Shown: positions 1 to 16,517 of the stretch, one piece after another
How positions within the stretch are numbered: the first letter of the stretch is position 1
How the letters are laid out: each line of letters starts with the position of its first letter
NCBI GenBank assembly: GCA_002005505.1
Contig: KV908373.1
Location: 532,475-596,474, forward strand
Reading direction: 5' to 3'
From: Botryococcus braunii
Lineage: Eukaryota; Chlorophyta; Trebouxiophyceae
Length of the DNA: 64,000 nucleotides
Program-made: the position numbers and the translations under genes
Notes under the pieces: generated by a model
Databases searched by the model: none
The model's input: the letters and a program-made list of their open reading frames with translations, nothing else
Told to the model about the DNA's origin: nothing

Positions 1-1475
1 GGGTGATGGTGTAACTTCAGAAGGACCCCTCCGGGTTGGGCCTCCAACAATAGGGAAGGGGGGGGAGAGGAAACGATGTGTGTGTGGGGGGGGGGGGGGA
101 ATGCACACGGTACCTGGGGTGGCCATCTGCAATGCAGGCAGGCTTGTGTGGCCAGAAAAAGCGTTTGACGGCAGGGGAAGCCGAGGTTCTGGCGGGCTGA
201 AATCACTACCAAGTCACTATATATCATACACATGCATAGGATAGCCACACATGATGAATGGCAGAAGAAGGACCAACAGAACCAGAAGTATGTGGCTGAA
301 AATGAAGAGAAAGACCTTGTAAGATGGTGTGTACTGATAAGTTTGCCAGATTTTCAAGATGTGGTTGCCTCTGTACAACACGTGCGTGGTGCGTACCCTC
401 GCAAGGACCAGAAGTATGTGGCTGTAAAAGAAGAGAAAGACATTGTAAGATTGTGTGTACTGATATGATTGCCAGATTTTCAAGATGTCGTTGCCTCTGT
501 ACGACTCGTGCGCGGTGCGTACCCTCTCCTTGCGGCAGCAAGGGATAATTGCCAGATGTGATACTTTTCGCCTCGTCCCTCACGGTGGTTTCAGGGATCG
601 TTTCTAGGCAAACCTTGGACTTGAAGACCCTCCCAAATGTCTAAAATGTCCGTTTCAGTTTGTTGCAGATGAGAAGTGTTGCATGGATCCGTGGGATTTC
701 TTGACGCTTTGGAGAGCGGATTTATCTATCAAGGGATAGTTCCCGTTCCGACAGCCCGGCTGCGGTTGGCCTCTTGAAGACCTTGACTGAGAGCCTCCAC
801 TTGCAGCATGCAAGTAGCGGGATACATACAACTTCATCTAATCATCTGTTGATTTTGGGCCGACGCAATACGACTTGGGGCATTTAGGTGGCGCCGCATC
901 CCGAGGTGGCCATCCTAAATCTGTGGGACACGCTTTTTGAAAACGCACATCAAAGGACTTGAAGTTCTAAACACACAATTATGATGGTTGAAAATATGTA
1001 TTATGTAATGGTGCTCTCGTTTGGGTTCCTTGACGGTTGCCTTGGACGTGGTCGATGAGCATCGAAAATGCCGGAGATGAACCCAGTCAAGCTTGTGTGG
1101 TCTTGTGGTTCCTCTCCCCAGTGCTTTGTCTGAGCTGTTTAGATATTGAAATAGCTCCCCCATAAATGATGACCTCAGCAAATCATTTTTGGCCCAGGCT
1201 TGTTTAGAAGTGTGTTGTGTCGAAACATGAGATTCTTTTTAATGACTTTGCCCTGCACGTTTGTAAGGCATAAGGCTGAAGCCCGCAAGCTTTTGCCTGC
1301 CCACAAAGGCTCGATTACATTATCTAAGGGCAGGTATTTGAGGTCCCTCAACCCCTCAGCAATCTGATGGAGGATATGTGCACGGAAATGGTAACTTCAG
1401 CGACACGGGAACAATCAAATGTAATGGCATCTCTCACAAACTACAGACATGTATGGGTTGTTGGAAGGTATTGCC
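1..1475. other. Gene-free 5' flank
   Basis: I see no coding region with recognisable domains here. ORFs are short and lack family motifs. The only structure noted is the tandem duplication at 281-526 and short G and C runs near the start. It may contain the promoter and 5' UTR of the prolyl 4-hydroxylase gene that begins at 1476, but no convincing core promoter element was identified. Confidence 0.5.
281..526. repeat. Two-copy 126-bp tandem duplication
   Basis: The segment beginning ACCAGAAGTATGTGGCTG at 281 recurs at 407, and GCGTACCCTC at 391 recurs at 517, so the period is 126 bp. The copies differ by scattered substitutions, so the duplication is not fresh. The short ORFs overlapping it look incidental. 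Confidence 0.8.
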
Positions 1476-6163
<4,688 letters not shown>

Positions 6164-6366
6164 AGGTTATCAAAGCGAAGTGGTGCGTGTCCTTTGGGGC
6201 AACTTGTCTATGCTTTTTGACCCCACTGAAATAACGTTCACAAGCTCGCATGCCACTTCTACCTGGGGTCGCTAGTCAACATCATGTCTGATGCATGGCC
6301 ATTTAAGTCTGACTTCGCCATTAGTTCTGGGTTAAGGATCTATAACAGTGTCCAGGGTGTTGTGGC

Positions 6367-7282
<916 letters not shown>

Positions 7283-9020
7283 AGATTTGAATGAATGACT
7301 CCTTACCCGGTTGTGGCACTTCTACTTAAACATTTTGCGGCGTGCTGCTTTGCGGCAGCAATGCATGATGGACAGGGGTTGTGCTCTAACACTTGCGGCT
7401 GGGTTCATGTAGTGGGGACAATTGGGGATGGCTGAGTTGAGTGGGCCTTGGTTTAAGCAAAAGAAATGCAATGCATGCATGTTGAGTACATGTCAACTTT
7501 AACACATTTGTCCATCCATATTAATGCCCGGGGGCATGGAGCAATTGTTTTAAAAGAAATGTTATAAATTGTTCTCAAAGAGGGAGGACAGGTGCGCTAG
7601 AAGCGACCGAAGAAGATTGGTCTTTGTGTTCGACCCCACTCCTGCCGCTTCAGCTAGCTATGTTGCATCATTCGGTACTGCTTCCATAGTATTAACAAGC
7701 TCCACAAGGATACATCAAGTAAGCAACACTCGTTTGGTACTTCACACTATGATTGGAAGACCAAGATCCAGCCGGGTCTCCCGGATGACAAGCACTGCCG
7801 CAAGACCATATCATTAGGATCTCATGGACTCAGGAAGAAAGAAGCAATACCAGAGCCAACAACCAATTGCAATGAATCTGCGCATAGAACAAGGACGAAG
7901 CGCACGTGCACTCACACATCAGGCTAGATGAAGTCGCCCAAGGCGCCTGGCCACTAGAACCTGATAGGATCCTCATATCTCGAGTGGCCACATATTAATC
8001 CATTATGTTTTTCATATAAACAAGCAGTGTTCAAAAAGAATTGCAAGAGATTAAGTGGCCTCAAATTTGCAAGAACCACATCTCATGAGTAGGGCCGGGC
8101 TTACTACGCAACTTTAAAAACGTCTGCCCTGAACGTACTTTGGGCTATTGTTGGAAAACCCACGTATGCACCATCATGATAACTTCACACAAAATGCTCT
8201 ACGCGGTTGTTAGGTGTACACATGTGTGCATGACCCGTGGTCATTGTTACTTTGTAGCAGAAGCACAATTGTTGTGCGTTCAAGGTGTATACACTGCTAG
8301 GAAGGGATTGTTCCGTAAAGTTTTTACCCCACTAGCAGACAGAAAGCTCATTGCTTACTCCCAAACTCGATAAATCAAGATCCCAGTCAGAATTCGGATT
8401 GGTAACTCGAGTCTTAAACTTCCCGTATCACATATATAAAGCACCCGTATCACCTATATAGGTTTTGCCCCCCCCCCCCCCAAATTAACAGGCTGGACTT
8501 TAAGTTTTCATCATAAATCTGGCTTACTGCTCAATATATGATTACGGCAAGATGTGGAGAACCAACGAGAAGTAAGCCACTTATCCTCGCAAATATCGAA
8601 TCTACTAGGTGTGTGACATGCGATATAAAATAGCATTGTACAACATTTAGTCTAACTTCAAGTATAGCGATGGAAAAACTCTTCCACATGTTTCGTTAAA
8701 AGCAGGAATTTAATACCGAACACATTGCAATGACAGTCACAGGACAGTCAGAATTTCGAGAAAGTTGTGAAGAATCACAGACTAGATTATCAGCAAAAAA
8801 ATAGTTGAAGCAAGAAAGCTTTTGCCACTGGTTTAAATTGATTTAGAGCTGCGAGTGAAAATTTCCCAAATGTGTTGTGAACTTGGAGTTGATGGTTTAT
8901 GGGGAGATATTGTTACCAATAGAGCAAGCCAAGCGCTTGCTGGTTTGAAGGTCGAGTTCAAGTAACACCATATGATATTTTTCCAGTAAGCCCACTCTGC
9001 CTTAGACACAGGCTTAGAAA
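7283..9020. other. Unassigned stretch
   Basis: No domain-bearing ORF, RNA gene or repeat boundary could be supported. ORFs are under about 85 codons and show no family motifs. A C-run lies near 8468-8481. Confidence 0.4.
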
Positions 9021-9039
9021 AGATCCACTTGAATCCATC

Positions 9040-9105
9040 GATTCGTCCTCTTCTAATCAATCTACAATTATTACAAATCTTTTTTGCCGATGGTCTTACT
9101 TTCAT
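9040..9105 (-). pseudogene. rpl36: Plastid rpl36 fragment (nuclear plastid-derived insert)
   Basis: On the minus strand a reading frame beginning MKVRPSAKKICNNCRLIRRG matches the N-terminal half of bacterial/plastid ribosomal protein L36, which has two Cys and a CRLIRR core. It then leaves the family after RGRI, so the second half (usually ICSNPKHKQRQG-like) is missing. The flanking DNA upstream on that strand (9106 to about 9240) is strikingly AT-rich compared with its surroundings, as expected for plastid intergenic DNA. I infer a truncated transfer of plastid DNA to the nucleus. It is not a functional gene. Confidence 0.75.
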
Positions 9106-9989
9106 ATTTCGTCTTTTTGAAATTCTCATCTCGATTTCTATTCTTTTTGGAAAGGATTTTAAAAGAAACAGAGAATTGTTTCCTATACTTTAGGCAAAAG
9201 AAATAAGTTTGAAAAGTACTTTTGATTTGTTTCATTTAAATTCCGGCCACAATCTATAACCCCGTCTACTAGTACAATGAGCGTGTCCTACTTTCGTTCA
9301 ACCTTGCTGTCACCGTTGCTTAATGTAAGATTAAGTCTGAAGCCCCACAGCCCCCACCCACTTTCGGCTTGCAAGCTACGTGATAATAAGGAATCGTCTT
9401 AGATCATAGTGGCGATGCCATATGGATGGCCAACTGTGCTTGCCAAGTTGAAACACACGTGGGTAATGGACTGAACTCATCTTGTCTACTCACTCCTCCT
9501 GGTGCACTGAACACAACTCTATGTACCAGTTACTTCTCCAGGTGGCCACCATGGTGGTAGTGGTAAGTTCAGGTGGGCCTAGTCTGGGGGTAGTGATTCC
9601 CGGTTGTCCTTCGGATGTCGGGCACTGCACAAGAAATTTCATCATACCACGGAGCAATATCTTTCATACGACTTTTCGACCTTTATTGTTTTCAAGTTCA
9701 CAACCACCAATGACCCGCACACCTGAATTGTGATATTTCGTAGATTCATCCAGATGCTCACGGTCGGAAGCCGCACGGTTTGATCCACTGGAATTTATGG
9801 GTCGTATTAGTCTCGTAACCAGTTCAATTGTTACTCTTCAGGCTTCATTAATCTGGAACTCGGACTACGCCTTGAGTAACGCCAGTTACCCGGGTTGGTT
9901 TAATCTGCACAAGCCGGGACTTCGCCTTGTATAACCTGGGGGTCACTTTGCACAGCCCATCTCGTAGAGTAAGATGGCTTCGTCAAAGT

Positions 9990-10117
9990 GTCATAACCTT
10001 AGTTGTGACATATATTGTATCGGTATTCACTTGACAGCCTTAATACGAGCGATCACGTTATGCAGCATTCTCACGGCTATGGATAGGTTCGCCTGTCTGC
10101 CGCTTTCCTCAGATTGA
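9990..10117. repeat. Dispersed repeat, left copy
   Basis: About 128 bp closely resembling 59496-59625 in the same orientation. Both contain TTGTGACATATATTGTAT, a GCGATCACGT segment and CGGCTATGGATAGG. The two copies flank the whole retroelement block, so they may be remnants of terminal repeats of the outermost L/N element. LTR ends could not be defined. Confidence 0.75.
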
Positions 10118-11370
10118 TGCATCAGATACCAAGTTTTCCTGAATTTCGTGGATATTGGCTGTGATCTTACGCTCTGAAGCAGTTATAATACTGTGTACAA
10201 GAGCCATAGGGACAGTTTGTGGTTACAATGTCCTTTGCTTGGAGTTAGGTAGTGTGTAAGGATGCTTCGGTTCACTCTTCACCGTAAGGCAACACCCCTT
10301 GGCAACCTAGCAAGGCGAGTTAGGTTTGCTTGGCAAGATATCTGCGGGAGTAGCAGCATCAGGAGACGTCTTGTGTGCTGTCGCGGGAATTGAAGGTACT
10401 TGCCAGAAGAGTATGTAGGGTGGAGGTATCCTATGACTCACACAAATTGCCATACATTTGAGTAGGTGATACGACTTACGATAGTTCTATCGAGCTGGGA
10501 AGTGAGCATTCTCTGTGGTTATCACAATCGCAACCTTGATCGGCATATGACAAGTGCTTGATAGTGCGCGGGACTTGAAGAAGTTAAGAATTTCCAGGTT
10601 TAAGCTGCAATTGCTTTCACATCTACACGACCTACAAAATTTATAAGTTTCAACGTGCCAAACGCAACCGTATTCAGGCATATCGGTGTGGTCTTGGGTC
10701 GATCGGCCGAGATTTTGGCAGCAAGCTTGTTTTTCCTGTGCGATCTTAAGTGAATTGGAGATACCTTTGACTCAACACACGATAGAAAGGCTGTCAGACC
10801 TGGTAAAGACAATCGATTGAGTTACCGAACAGGTTGTCGTGTCGTGTTTGCATACTGTCTACTCGTGTTGACCTGAAAGCTGATAGGCAAAGAACATACA
10901 AGTGATGCCTTTGATATGTCTACTGATGATGTAAGGAGTGCGTGTGAGCGGCCCTCTAGGGCAGACAGGGTGGAAGACCTGGCGGACACGAGCAACGCTC
11001 CGCTTGGGTAGACATCATCGCTTTGTGATTCTTTTGCTGATTAGTGACAAGGTTTGAGTAGGGAGACAAGACATCGACAGCTGAAGTAAGTGATTGAATC
11101 AAGGATTGTCCTGCAGGAAGCTGCTATCTGATCTGTGAAAGTCGCCGGTCTTTCGTTGGGAGTATAGCTTGCTTGTGAAGATCGTATGACATATACATTG
11201 ATGATACAGGCTTGAGGGTGATGCTTAGGCGTTTTGAAATGACATAAATTCCGGGTAGAGCGCGTTTGTGGGGGGACAACCGGGAAGGGAAGCCCGGCGA
11301 TGTGAAAGCTAGCTGAAAGCCTTGGAAGTACTTATTTTCAAGTTGAATCCGTAGCTGTCAGAGACAAATC
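10118..11370. other. Presumed 5' leader of element L1
   Basis: No recognisable gene. The stretch lies between the dispersed repeat and the L1 gag start. A 5' LTR edge or primer-binding site could not be assigned, so where host DNA ends and the element begins is unknown. Confidence 0.35.
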
Positions 11371-11574
11371 ATGGCTGATTATGCGTCTACTGCAAGTTTC
11401 CCACCTCATCAAGATAGAGAAGACCTGGATGATGAATCAGAACATCATCAGTCGCCTGAACCACCTCAACAAAGGGTATACATCCCTGAGTTGACTAGGA
11501 ACGCGAAAGCCCACCATGCCTTGCGCAGATTGCTGAATTCGCTTGATAACACAGGTGTCCCTCGTGTTGCATTT

Positions 11575-11733
11575 TGTTGTGCCGGGGGATCGAACCCTCG
11601 ACCGACTCGACCCAGAGTCGCGGTTCTAACCGATCGGCTAAAAGTACCAAGGTAATTGTACGATTAATCGCCCGCTTATGTATCCGAGCCGGATCGGGAT
11701 GCCCAGGCCCGATCCGCTCCTCTCCGCACTACA
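11575..11733 (-). repeat. TRIM 3' LTR
   Basis: 159 bp, TGTTGTGCC...GCACTACA as read on +; on the element strand it runs TGTAGTGC...GCACAACA. By my reading it matches the 12028-12186 copy base for base. Confidence 0.9.
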
Positions 11734-12027
11734 TCTCCCCCCACCTAAGAACCGAGCGTCCTCGCTCGTATTCCACTGTAGGTAAGGAGGCAGCGGCACG
11801 ATTGGCCGCCCGGGAAGGAGATATACCGCACTTACATCCCGCGATTATCGCCACCGATCACCGAATCCCCCCCTTCGCACTGTGCCTGATCACATGGCCA
11901 CTCCCGTGGGGCCTCAAACACGTGCACCAAGCACCTGCGATCGATATGGGCCCATCTCAGACTCGCGCTCATACCCGAGGCGTTTTACCATGAAAAACGG
12001 CCCATCAACCAGATCGCCGATACCAAA

Positions 12028-12186
12028 TGTTGTGCCGGGGGATCGAACCCTCGACCGACTCGACCCAGAGTCGCGGTTCTAACCGATCGGCTAAAAGTAC
12101 CAAGGTAATTGTACGATTAATCGCCCGCTTATGTATCCGAGCCGGATCGGGATGCCCAGGCCCGATCCGCTCCTCTCCGCACTACA
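12028..12186 (-). repeat. TRIM 5' LTR
   Basis: 159 bp, followed on the minus strand by the primer-binding site at 12009-12027. Contains the tRNA-like segment described at 12039-12093. Confidence 0.9.
12039..12093 (-). promoter_or_regulatory. tRNA-like pol III A and B boxes in the TRIM LTR
   Basis: On the minus strand TAGCCGATCGG (12093-12083) fits the A-box consensus TRGYNNANNNG at every position, and GGTTCGATCCC (12049-12039) fits the B-box GGTTCGANNCC. Thirty-three bases separate them, within the range seen in tRNA genes. The other LTR has the same pair at 11640-11630 and 11596-11586. The acceptor stem would pair poorly, so this is tRNA-like and not a tRNA gene. A TTTTT (minus strand, 11997-11993) about 30 bp beyond the LTR could act as a pol III terminator. 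Confidence 0.7.
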
Positions 12187-12926
12187 CATTTGACTTCGCA
12201 GATTCATGTCTTGCAGTAAACCGTAGGGCTCCCCATGATGCTGTTGTTGCCTTAATGGATAATTTTACGTGGTTTATTAACAGGAGTATACGTCACAATA
12301 CCTCTCATCTGCACGATGTCATCGAGTCAGCTGTTGCATCAGCAATGAGAGTTAATAGTGCAGTCAGTCAGCAGACACAGCCCAGCAGATCGTCTTCATC
12401 ACAGCATGAGCAAGCCCCAAGGAGAAAGATGCTCACTGAAGCCATTGTACCCTTGCAGAAAGGTGCGAATATCCAAATCTATAAGGAGAGAGTACTTCGT
12501 GCTCTGAGACAAGAAGGTCAAGGTCTGAATGACCTCGAAAGGCTTATGGTAGCACGTAAAGCTGCTGAAGCTAATAAAGATGTTGCTCGACGTTTTGAGG
12601 CTGCGCATGGAAGGAAAGTGTATAATCATGTTGATGAATATGTTACCGACCTGTGTGAAGTATTCAAACCTGATACTGCCTCTTACCGCGACGCCTTGCG
12701 AGGTAAGTATCAACAAACGAATCAGACCGCGACATCGTACCTTGCGCACATCAGAGATGTGGGTTATGACCACTGGGTAGGTGTCCCCGAGTCTGATGAA
12801 AGCTTTCTGCAAAGTATTAATTCCATGAATGACGAGTGTAAGCCACTTATGTTACACACACACAAGCTAGCTCGTCTGACGTTAGATAGGAGTACCTCAG
12901 CAAAACCTATCTCATTCGGAGACTTA

Positions 12927-13064
12927 GAGAAATGGGCCTCGCAATGTGATGCTGATTTATTAATAGCCAAGCATGCTAAAGGTGAGAAGCCTCCAGAGAA
13001 ATGGGCCTCGCAATGTGATGCTGATTTATTAATAGCCAAGCATGCTAAAGGTGAGAAGCCTCCT
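12927..13064 (+). repeat. 69-bp in-frame tandem duplication in L1 gag
   Basis: 12927-12995 is repeated at 12996-13064, doubling the 23-residue segment that starts EKWASQCDADLLIAKHAKGE. L2 has the segment once, so the duplication is specific to L1. Confidence 0.95.
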
Positions 13065-13366
13065 CAATCTAACTCTGCCAATATCGACCCTAATGCACCG
13101 AAAGGTGAGGAAGGGAATGATAAAGGTGGTAGGAAGAGGAAGAACAAAGCTAAAGCGGCTGGTGCTGATGTTTTCAAAGAGGTTCCTGCTACTTCTTTTA
13201 TGCTCCAGATAGATGATGGTTTAGACGAGGAGGAGGATGTAGATATTGGTGGTATGTCAGATAATCCTGCACTTACTACGCCTAGTATAGTAGGGGGGTC
13301 TGCAGTACCAATGCCACAAAATTCAGATAGAATCACAAGGTGCACTCTGCAGTAGAGCCCTTTTAA

Positions 13367-15211
13367 ATGAATCAAATTACTGCAGTTAGGAAAACCGTGT
13401 ACCAACCCAAGGTAAATGTGAGTGGTAGGGGTGGCTCCCCTGTACCAATGTCTATCTCTCCGCGAGAGCGTAGCCACGGGAAGGTAAGCCCGGCTCTCGA
13501 GTCTCCGCGCATAATGACTCCAGCAATCAGCCAGCCAGCACAGCAGACGCCAGAACCTTTGACTACACCACGTGAGTACCCCTGGCCGACAGTGATGCCG
13601 AAGAACAAAAAGAGAAAATCAAGGCAGATTGACCCGCCGCCCCCCATCAATTACGGCAGGCAGACGGAAGTATTTCCATCGTCAGCATCAGACAGATCTG
13701 GCAATGGGCATGTGTCAAACCAACAACGTCAGGCTGTCAGAAGGCAAGCACAGCAACCACATGTTTTCATTCCAAATGTCATAGACACGGCTGCACCACT
13801 GCAGCCGGCTGCAATCTTCAAGCAGCCAACCGTGCCGCAGCCTACATCAGCCAGGCCACCAGCACGAACACAGCCTGCAGTAGCTGCAGCAGCAGTTCCT
13901 TTATTTTATGAACCGAGCAAGAGCAGCATTCCAGTTCGGAGACTTGTCACACCTCCGAGAGCTGCACCAGCCATACCTCAAAATCCTGTAAGACCCGGCC
14001 CTTCATTGCCTAGGCCTGCATGTATTACAGATCCATGTACATTGCCTCATGTTGTTAGGCCTCCTCATTGGCCCGCTCATGTCAGTGACCCCAACCCCGT
14101 TACGTAGGTCACTTTGGTGAAATCCCAAACATCTGCGAATATCATGTCACTCATTCGGATGGTACCCTTAAGACACCGGATTGGATATTTAACAACAACG
14201 TGGATTCGTATGACAACTTGTATAATGGCTCTGCAGTAGATTTAGCTAAATTTGCTCGTAATTACATGTGTAATGTTGAGCCAATATATGGACCAGATCC
14301 TCTGAATCCAGGCTCATGTACAGCCATAAAGGAAAGATTACCAATCAATATCCTAGTGAACCGTATGATTACCACTCAGGATGTTGTGCGAGGTAAACCT
14401 GTTGATACCACTGTGGCACCTCAGGTGCATTACACAGACGGAGGGGATTTGTGTTTGACTTTCCTGAATCAACCTAATCCGGATGAAGAGCCAGTATTTC
14501 AGTACTACATCGTTCAGCCACGGCATTTGAACAATCCAGAGAGTAAGGACCTGCCAGACACACCCCTGCACCAGGAGGACTTTGAAGTGAATGTGCAGAG
14601 GCATGCCAAGGCAGCTGCTGACAGAAAAGTAGCAGAATTTCAGAAAAGCCGGCAAGCCAATATCACGCAATTCCGAACACTTGCCCAAGGACAGCAGTTG
14701 GCAGCAAACCCACCTCCTACATATCAGGAAGCAATGGCTGATTATATGCCTCCACCAAGGACAGCATCTCAGCCTGCACCACAGCCTGAGGTACACTGTA
14801 ATATGTTCCATGCTGACTTCGGACCTCTGACCGATAATATTTATGATTCGTCTTTGGATCCACTCGGAGTGAATGCAGCGCAAGGTAGGCGCCCAAATAG
14901 GGCAGAATATTTTAAGCAATAGGATAGGGAAGGTCCCAAGCCTAATCCTCCCAATCCGTATTTTTATTCACCCGAGTCTCGGATAGGTAATGCTTCGTTT
15001 GTGATCACCTTTCTTAGTCTTGTTCAGCTGTGCCGTATCCAAAGTTTCCTGCATGGATTGAGGCAACCAATGATCTAATTGGTAAACAAGATATTGACAA
15101 GGTGGCAGTTATCAACATGTCAAATGCTTTAATGTCTATAGCTGCAAAGATGAACATCCCTCTGGTCTGCACTTTAGATTCTGAACCACTGCAGTTTAAG
15201 GGGGGGGGGGG
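13367..15211 (+). pseudogene. L1 ORF2, unknown region between gag and protease
   Basis: Begins with ATG 13367 (MNQITAVRKT), 11 bp after the gag stop and in another frame; L2 has the same arrangement. The first 240 residues are Pro/Gln/Ala-rich, low complexity. The second part (from about 14108) is more ordered, with NLYNGSAVDLAKFARNYM and MITTQDVVRGK followed by a TTVAPQVHYT motif, and a similar MITT...TTVSPQVHLT block occurs in N. Broken by a 1-bp deletion near 14103 (TAG at 14106-14108) and TAG at 14920-14922 where L2 reads CAG. It ends at a 12-G run (15200-15211). I recognise no family. It could be part of an extended Gag or a structural spacer. Confidence 0.65.
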
Positions 15212-15906
15212 AACCTCGCAATCCTCAACCGCATTATGCAAACTGCAATGTTCACACTCGTGTTGAATCTGCTGGGAGTATTAAGAATCTTGATGTTGTA
15301 CCCATCTTTTCGTTGCTGTCTCCTTCGTATCAAGCCTCCGTACCGGTGGAAGAAGAAGACATCACGCAACAAAGTTACCTGCAAGCGGCACTGGCCAAGG
15401 TACCGTCCCTTTTGATTCCTGCTGCCTTTATGCCTACAGTGGGTTTTCAGTTAATGGATAAGTCAAGGGCAGTGGTGCCCAATGCATTTAGGGCAGCGTA
15501 CCTAGATACCGGATGTAACGTTAGCCTGATGTCAAGGAGAGCCTTTGCTAGAGATGGCGGTTGCATGGGCTCTGAAGCAGTATTGCACAAAATTAAGCCT
15601 TTTCACATTCAGTTAGCTGACGGGAAATCCAGTACAATTACTGTAGAATCTATCTCGAAGGCTAGGATTGTGATTGGCAAGGCATTTTATACTATGGATT
15701 TCCTGATTGTCGAAAATTTGACCACTGATTACTTAATTGGGTTCTCGTTCATGTTCATGTATAATTTGCAGATAAAACCTGCAAATGCCCAATTAGCAAT
15801 ACGGGTCCCTCAGAACAACATGATAGTCAAGGAACCATACCGCCCTTACCAGACCTTGCCTATCAAATTCACTACCAAAAAACTCACACTGAATGTGTTA
15901 GGTTAG
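15212..15906 (+). CDS. L1 aspartic protease region
   Basis: The open frame 15313-15906 contains YLDTGCNVSLMSRRAF, a retropepsin active site (DTG followed by hydrophobic residues), then LADGKSSTITVESISKARIVIG and DYLIGFSFM, the flap-side and second-wall positions typical of Ty3 proteases. Homologous sequence in the same frame extends upstream to the G-run at 15200-15211, so the true N-terminus probably depends on how that run is read. It would process the Gag and Pol polyproteins. Confidence 0.75.
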
Positions 15907-15920
15907 GTGGGCTAACTTGT

Positions 15921-16517
15921 GTGCAGCTGCTGCTGGAGATGGAGATTGAATGCATCTGGAAAGACTGGACGCCGAAGACGCGTCGTCCCCCTAAACTGTG
16001 GGCTTTTGATCCACTGCAGCAAGTAATACGAGGCTGCAAGTGCGAATTTTCTCTTTTACCATTTTCCATTGCTGTTAGAGGAGAGGTGCAGTATTATGGA
16101 GATAGTGATGCTGTGCCGTTCCTCCCACCTACATCTCTCATACCCATGCATTCCCTGCAAATTGAGGATGCATCAAATTGAGGATACATATGTAGATCTA
16201 TTTGGTGAAATGTCATTGCATGTGAAGTACTTGCGGTTCCGAAACTTCTGCCTGAAGACAAGGAGAAGAAGAGGGCCATTGAAGTTTTGATGTCGAAATA
16301 TGCTCAATTGTTCAGCACTGGATCTGATGATCTAGGACGCATTGCGCATCCTGAAATCTGTCACCGTATTGCTGTGCAACCTGAGGGATCCCCTCCTTCT
16401 CGCTTCCGACGTATGTCTACCTATTCCGAGAGAGAACGTGAGTTTATGATTAAGGAGATAGACATGTTGTTAAAATTAGGAATTATCCAGCCCTCTGATT
16501 CCCCGTGGGTCTTGTGA
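15921..16517 (+). pseudogene. L1 protease-to-RT connector and RT N-terminus
   Basis: MQLLLEMEIECIWKDWTPKT runs to a stop at 16181, and a second frame (16287-16517) carries SSKYAQLF-like and SERErEFMIKEIDMLLKLGI..QPSDSPWV, the classical segment just before the RT palm in Ty3 Pol. L2 reads this region as one frame (48160-48720), so L1 has suffered small indels around 16170-16290. The pieces belong to one Pol protein. Confidence 0.7.

Larger units (their letters stand above)
11575..12186 (-). mobile_element. 612-bp TRIM element with 159-bp LTRs
   Basis: Two direct repeats of 159 bp that I read as identical (11575-11733 and 12028-12186) flank 294 bp of non-coding DNA. Both have TG...CA ends, and the whole is bracketed by a 5-bp target duplication CATTT (11570-11574 and 12187-12191). 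On the minus strand the 5' LTR is followed at once by TTTGGTATCGGCGAT, a primer-binding site like that of K and G1. The 3' LTR is preceded by the polypurine tract AGGTGGGGGGAGA. This defines a terminal-repeat retrotransposon in miniature inserted in L1 gag. It encodes nothing and must use proteins in trans. Confidence 0.92.
11371..13355 (+). pseudogene. L1 gag, interrupted by a TRIM
   Basis: Coding starts at ATG 11371 (MADYASTAS) and runs to the insertion after 11574. It resumes in frame at about 12192 (DFADSCLAVNRRAPHDA) and stops at 13353-13355. Removing 11575-12191 restores one frame. The body is predicted alpha-helical and resembles the gag of N (shared pattern of YxHWxGxPxxxExF and PxxFxDLxxWAxxxDADLL). 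The C-terminal part has a Lys/Arg cluster (GGRKRKNKAKA) and an acidic tail, and no CCHC knuckle is visible. The same product is encoded by L2 at 51299-52230 on the other strand. Confidence 0.8.

Noticed and set aside
8833..9129. A 98-residue gene fused to L36
   Set aside because: Only the first part after the second Met matches L36; the remainder has no family signal and is likely flanking DNA read in frame.
11586..11640. A tRNA gene on the minus strand
   Set aside because: A and B boxes and a T-arm are good, but the acceptor stem pairs poorly and the segment is part of a 159-bp LTR present twice; it is better called tRNA-like.
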